From Prosopocoilus inquinatus (taxonomy: Eukaryota; Arthropoda; Insecta; Coleoptera; Lucanidae): a stretch of DNA of 64,000 bases. A program made the position numbers and the translations under genes. The stretch spans positions 646,537 through 710,536 of the forward strand of contig JAYKNF010000021.1 in NCBI GenBank assembly GCA_036172665.1, in the 5' to 3' direction. This document shows positions 60,373 through 64,000 of the stretch, piece by piece (the stretch's first letter is position 1; each line of letters begins with the position of its first letter). The notes under the pieces were generated by a model. The model saw only the letters and a program-made list of their open reading frames with translations. It ran no database searches and had not been told where the DNA came from.

Positions 60373-63300
60373 AATAGTTTTAAACGAAACAACACGTATT
60401 AGCGTTGTTCCTGTGATGTATCTAATCGATCCTTACTCATCTATCATGTTATTTGACGTTTGGATGGACTCCAGTAACTCTGATGTGAGATACAAAGTTT
60501 ATCGGAAGCAGCAGAAGCTGCAAATAGTTTTAAATGAAACAACACGCATTAGCGTTGTTCCTGTGATGTATCTTATCGATCCTTACTCATCTATCATGTT
60601 ATTTGACGTTTGGACGGACACCAGTAACTCTGATGTGAGATACAAAGTTCTAGGACGCAGCAGAAGCTGGAAATAGTTTTAAACGAAACAACATGCATTA
60701 GCGTTGTTCCTGTGATGTATCTAATCGATCCTTACTCATCTATCATGTTATTTGGCGTTTCGATGGACTCCAGTAACTTTGATGTGAGTTACGAAGTTCT
60801 CGGACGTAGCTGAAGCTAGAAAGAGTTTTAAACGAAACAACACGTATTAGCGTTGTTCCTGTGATGTATCTAATCGATCCTTACTCATCTATCATGTTAT
60901 TTGACGTTTGGATGGACTCCAGTAACTCTGATGTGAGATACAAAGTTTATCGGACGCAGCAGAAGCTGCAAATAGTTTTAAATGAAACAACACGCATTAG
61001 CGTTGTTCCTGTGATGTATCTAATCGATCCTTACTCATCTATCATGTTATTTGACGTTTCGATGGGCTCTAGTAACTCTGATGTGAGATACGAAGTTTTT
61101 GGTCGCAGCAGGAGCTGGAAATAGTTTTAAACGAAACAACATGCATTAGCGTTGTTCCTGTGATGTATCTAATCGATCCTTACTCATCTATCATGTTATT
61201 TGGCGTTTCGATGGACTCCAGTATCTTTGATGTGAGTTACGAAGTTCTCGGACGCAGCTGAAGCTAGAAAGAGTTTAAAACGAAACAACACGTATTAGCG
61301 TTGTTGCTGTGATGTATCTAATCGATCCTTACTCATCTATCATGTTATTTGAAGTTTGGATGGACTCCAGTAACTCTGATGTGAGATACAAAGTTCTCGG
61401 ACGCAGCAGAAGCTGGAAATAGTTTTGAACGAAACAACACGTATTAGCGTTGTTCCTGTGATGTATCTAAACGATCCTTACTTATCTAATATGTTATTTG
61501 ACGTTTGGATGGACTCCAGTAACTCTGAAGTGTGATACGAAATTTTCGGACGCAGCAGAAGCTGGAAATAGTTTTAAACGAAACAACACGCATTAGCGTT
61601 GTTCCTGTGATGTATCTAATCGATCCTTACTCATCTGTCATGTTATTTGACGTTTCGATGGACTCTAGTAATTCTGATGTGAGATACGAAGTTTTTGGAC
61701 GCAGCAGGAGCTGGAAATAGTTTTAAACGAAACAACACGTATTAGCGTTGTTCCTGTGATGTATCTAATCGATCCTTACTCATCTCTCATGTTATTTGAC
61801 GTTTGGATGGACTCCAGTAACTCTGATGTGAGATACAAAGTTTATCGGAAGCAGCAGAAGCTGCAAATAGTTTTAAATGAAACAACACGCATTAGCGTTG
61901 TTCCTGTGATGTATCTTATCGATCCTTACTCATCTATCATGTTATTTGACGTTTGGATGGACACCAGTAACTCTGATGTGAGATACAAAGTTCTAGGACG
62001 CAGCAGGAGCTGGAAATAGTTTTGAACGAAACAACACGTATTAGCGTTGTTCCTGTGATGTATCTAAACGATCCTTAATTATCTAACATGTTATTTGGCG
62101 TTTGGATGGACTCCAGTAAGTCTGATGTGAGATACGACGTTATCGGAAGCAGCAGCAACTGGAAATAGTTTTAAACGAAACAACACGTATTAGCGTTGTT
62201 CCTGTGATGTATCTAATCGATACTTACTCATCTATCATGTTATTTGAGGTTTGGATGGACTCCAGTAACTCTGATGTGAGATACAAAGTTCTCGGACGCA
62301 GCAGTAGCTGGAAATAATTTTGAACGAAACAACACGTATTAGCGTTGTTCCTGTGATGTATCTAAGCGATCCTTACTTATCTAACATGTTATTTGACGTT
62401 TCGATGGACTCCAGTAACTCTGATGTGATATACGACGTTTTCGGACGCAGCAGAAGCTGGAAATAGTTTTAAACGAAACAACACGCATTAGCGATGTTCC
62501 TGTGATGTATAAATCGATCCTTACTCATCTATCATGTTATTTGTCGTTTCGATGGCCTCCAGTAACTCTGATGTGAGATACGACGTTTTCGGACGCAGCA
62601 GAAGCTGGAAATAGTTTTAAACGAAACAACACGCATTAGCGATGTTCCTGTGATGTATCTAATCGATCCTTACTCATCTATCATGTTATTTTACGTTTGG
62701 ATGGACTCCAGTAACTCTGATGTGAGATACAAAGTTTTTGGACGCAGCAGAAGCTGGAAATAGTTTTAAACGAAACAACACGCATTAGCGATGTTCCTGT
62801 GATGTATCTAATCGATCCTTACTTATCTACTATGTTATTTTACGTTTGGATGGACTCCAGTAACTCTGATGTGAGATACAAAGTTTTTGGACGCAGCAGG
62901 AGCTGGAAATAGTTTTAAACGAAACATCACGCATTAGCGTTGTTCCTGTGATGTATCTAATCGATCCTTACTCATCTATCATGTTATTTGACGTTTCGAT
63001 GGACTCTAGTAATTCTGAAGAGAGATACGAAGTTTTTGGACGCAGCAGGAGCTGGAAATAGTTTTAAACGAAATAACACGTATTAGCGTTGTTCCTGTGA
63101 TGTATCTAATCGATCCTTACTTATATATCATGTTATTTGACGTTTGAATGGACTCCAGTAACTCTTATGTGAGATAAAAAGTTCTCGGACGCAGCAGAAG
63201 CTGGAAATAGTTTTGAACGAAACAACACGTATTAGCGTTGTTCCTGTGATGTATCCAATCGATCCTTACTTATCTACTATGTTATTTGAAGTTTCGATGG

Positions 63301-63951
63301 ACTCCAGTAACTCTGATGTGAGATACGAAATTTTCGGACGCAGCAGAAGCTGGAAATAGTTTTAAACGAAACAACACGCATTAGCGTTGTTCCTGTGATG
63401 TATCTAATCGATCCTTACTTATCTACTATGTTATTTGACGTTTCGATGGACTCCAGTAACTCTGATGTGAGATACGAAATTTTCGGACGCAGCAGAAGCT
63501 GGAAATAGTTTTAAACGAAACAACACGCATTAGCGTTGTTCCTGTGATGTATCTAATCGATCCTTACTCATCTATCATGTTATTTGACGTTTCGATGGAC
63601 TCTAGTAATTCTGATGTGAGATACGAAGTTTTTGGACGCAGCAGGAGCTGGAAATAGTTTTAAACGAAACAACACGTATTAGCGTTCTTCCTGTGATGTA
63701 TCTAATCGATCCTTACTCATCTATCATGTTATTTGACGTTTGGATGGACTCCAGTAACTCTGATGTGAGATACAAAGTTTATCGGACGCAGCAGAAGCTG
63801 CAAATAGTTTTAAATGAAACAACACGCATTAGCGTTGTTCCTGTGATGTATCTAATCGATCCTTACTCATCTATCATGTTATTTGACGTTTGGATGGACT
63901 CCAGTAACTCTGATGTGAGATACAAAGTTCTCGGACGCAGCAGTAGCTGGA
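60373..63951 (+). repeat. Large (56-59 monomer) higher-order unit, start of copy 2
   Basis: Monomers 406-429 read J K P J K' P Q M I' J K L A B C D E F G H H I J K''. This is the fuller version of 52022-55153. It contains the 6-mer at 60821-61715 and a 12-mer core with a duplicated H (L to J, 62015-63802). Private states not in copy 1 include ttgaagtttgg in Q, tcggaagcagcagc in L, ttgaggtttgg in A, gatgtgatatacg in B and acatcacg in F. Confidence 0.88.
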
Positions 63952-64000
63952 AATAATTTTGAACGAAACAACACGTATTAGCGTTGTTCCTGTGATGTAT
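63952..64000 (+). repeat. Partial monomer at window end
   Basis: The first 49 bases of a unit starting aataattttgaacg follow a K'' unit, so by comparison with 55154 a B/P unit is expected. The array clearly continues beyond the window. Confidence 0.85.

Larger units (their letters stand above)
1..64000 (+). repeat. Satellite DNA array, ~149-bp monomer, 429 full copies
   Basis: Every part of the window aligns to one ~149-bp monomer in a single orientation, running off both ends. Landmarks in order are an A+T-rich start (aatagttttaaacg), aacaacacg, cattagcgttg, the near-invariant gttcctgtgatgtat, atcgatcc, catgttattt, gatggactcc, gatgtgagatac and ggacgcagcag-gctgg. I walked the array monomer by monomer: 429 complete units end at 63951, with 48 units of 150 bp and 18 of 148 bp accounting exactly for the length. 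No gene, RNA gene, mobile element or non-satellite spacer interrupts it, so gene-free stretches hold only this repeat. The orientation never inverts. A role in heterochromatin or a centromere is inference from the class of sequence; nothing here proves it. Confidence 0.98.

Noticed and set aside
1..64000. CRISPR-like array of repeats and spacers
   Set aside because: The repeat is continuous with no unique spacers, and variation is spread along the monomer. The unit is far longer than a CRISPR repeat.
1..64000. tRNA or rRNA genes, or a Pol III-derived SINE as origin of the monomer
   Set aside because: I saw no A box/B box pair, cloverleaf, rRNA segment, poly-A tail or target-site duplications in the monomer.

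Overview
The whole 64 kb window is satellite DNA. It is one uninterrupted head-to-tail array of a ~149-bp monomer, all in one orientation and about 40% G+C (hand count on a consensus monomer). I count 429 complete monomers from 1 to 63951, plus a 49-base partial monomer at 63952-64000. The arithmetic closes: 429 x 149 = 63921; 48 monomers of 150 bp add 48; 18 monomers of 148 bp subtract 18; the total is 63951. I found no gene, RNA gene, transposon, microsatellite or unique spacer. A megabase-style satellite with layered higher-order repeats (HORs) points to a eukaryote, probably centromeric, pericentromeric or other constitutive heterochromatin. The sequence alone does not let me name the lineage.

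Monomer names used below are my own labels for diagnostic variants, not residues; monomers are phased to start at 'aatag' in 'ctgg-aatag'. A: cgatac + agtagctgg. A2: like A but cgatcc. B: ctaagcgatcc, cgacgttttcgg. C: 148 bp, gtatcaatcg or gtataaatcg. D: ttttacg with ctcatc. E: ttttacg with cttatctact. F: attctgaagag (F' when it follows J, with cttatcg). G: ttatatagc. H: cttatctact + cgaaatttt. I: attctgatg + cgaagtttttgg. I': the same with ctgtcatg. J: 150 bp, tttatcgg + gaagctgc. K: cttatcgatcc, ggacggacacc. K' and K'': monomers after J with ctaatcg; K' has ctagtaactctg, K'' ends agtagctgg. L: ttaattatc, agtaagtctg, agcaactgg. M: gatgtgtgatac. P: ggcgtttcg, actttgatg, gctagaaag. P0: ggcgtttcg with cgaaatttttgg. 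Q: cgatcc, caaagttctcgg, agaagctgg. R: agtaagtctgatgtaag. R2: R with agttgctgg. S: tctgaagtgag, agctgaagctgg. T: gtgctgtatc. U: ctaagcaac, actccgatg. V: tattatcg, ccaatcg. W: ctcatc, tttgg, caaagtttttgg, aggagctgg. A slash marks a chimera.

Layout. From 1 to 8194 lie two copies of a 28/29-monomer HOR (~4.2-4.3 kb). From 8195 to ~23.2 kb is a mosaic in which one 8-mer (J F' G W F G H I, 1193 bp) recurs, twice in direct tandem. From 23.2 to 47.5 kb the canonical 12-mer (L A B C D E F G H I J K, exactly 1788 bp) appears intact twice, among tandem duplications of 8 and 14 monomers and a block that matches the left end 39 kb away. From 47.5 to 60.4 kb a 6-mer (J K' P Q M I', 895 bp) and an 8-mer derived from it are amplified, three 8-mers in direct tandem. 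From 52022 and again from 60373 a still larger unit of ~8.4-8.8 kb restarts, and the window ends inside its second copy.

The picture is of a satellite evolving by homologous unequal exchange. Nearly all length changes are whole monomers, breakpoints keep the monomer register, and chimeric monomers mark exchange points. The many short open frames are by-products of the repeat: 149 is not a multiple of 3, so frames rotate, and only a +1 monomer lets a frame run through two units.
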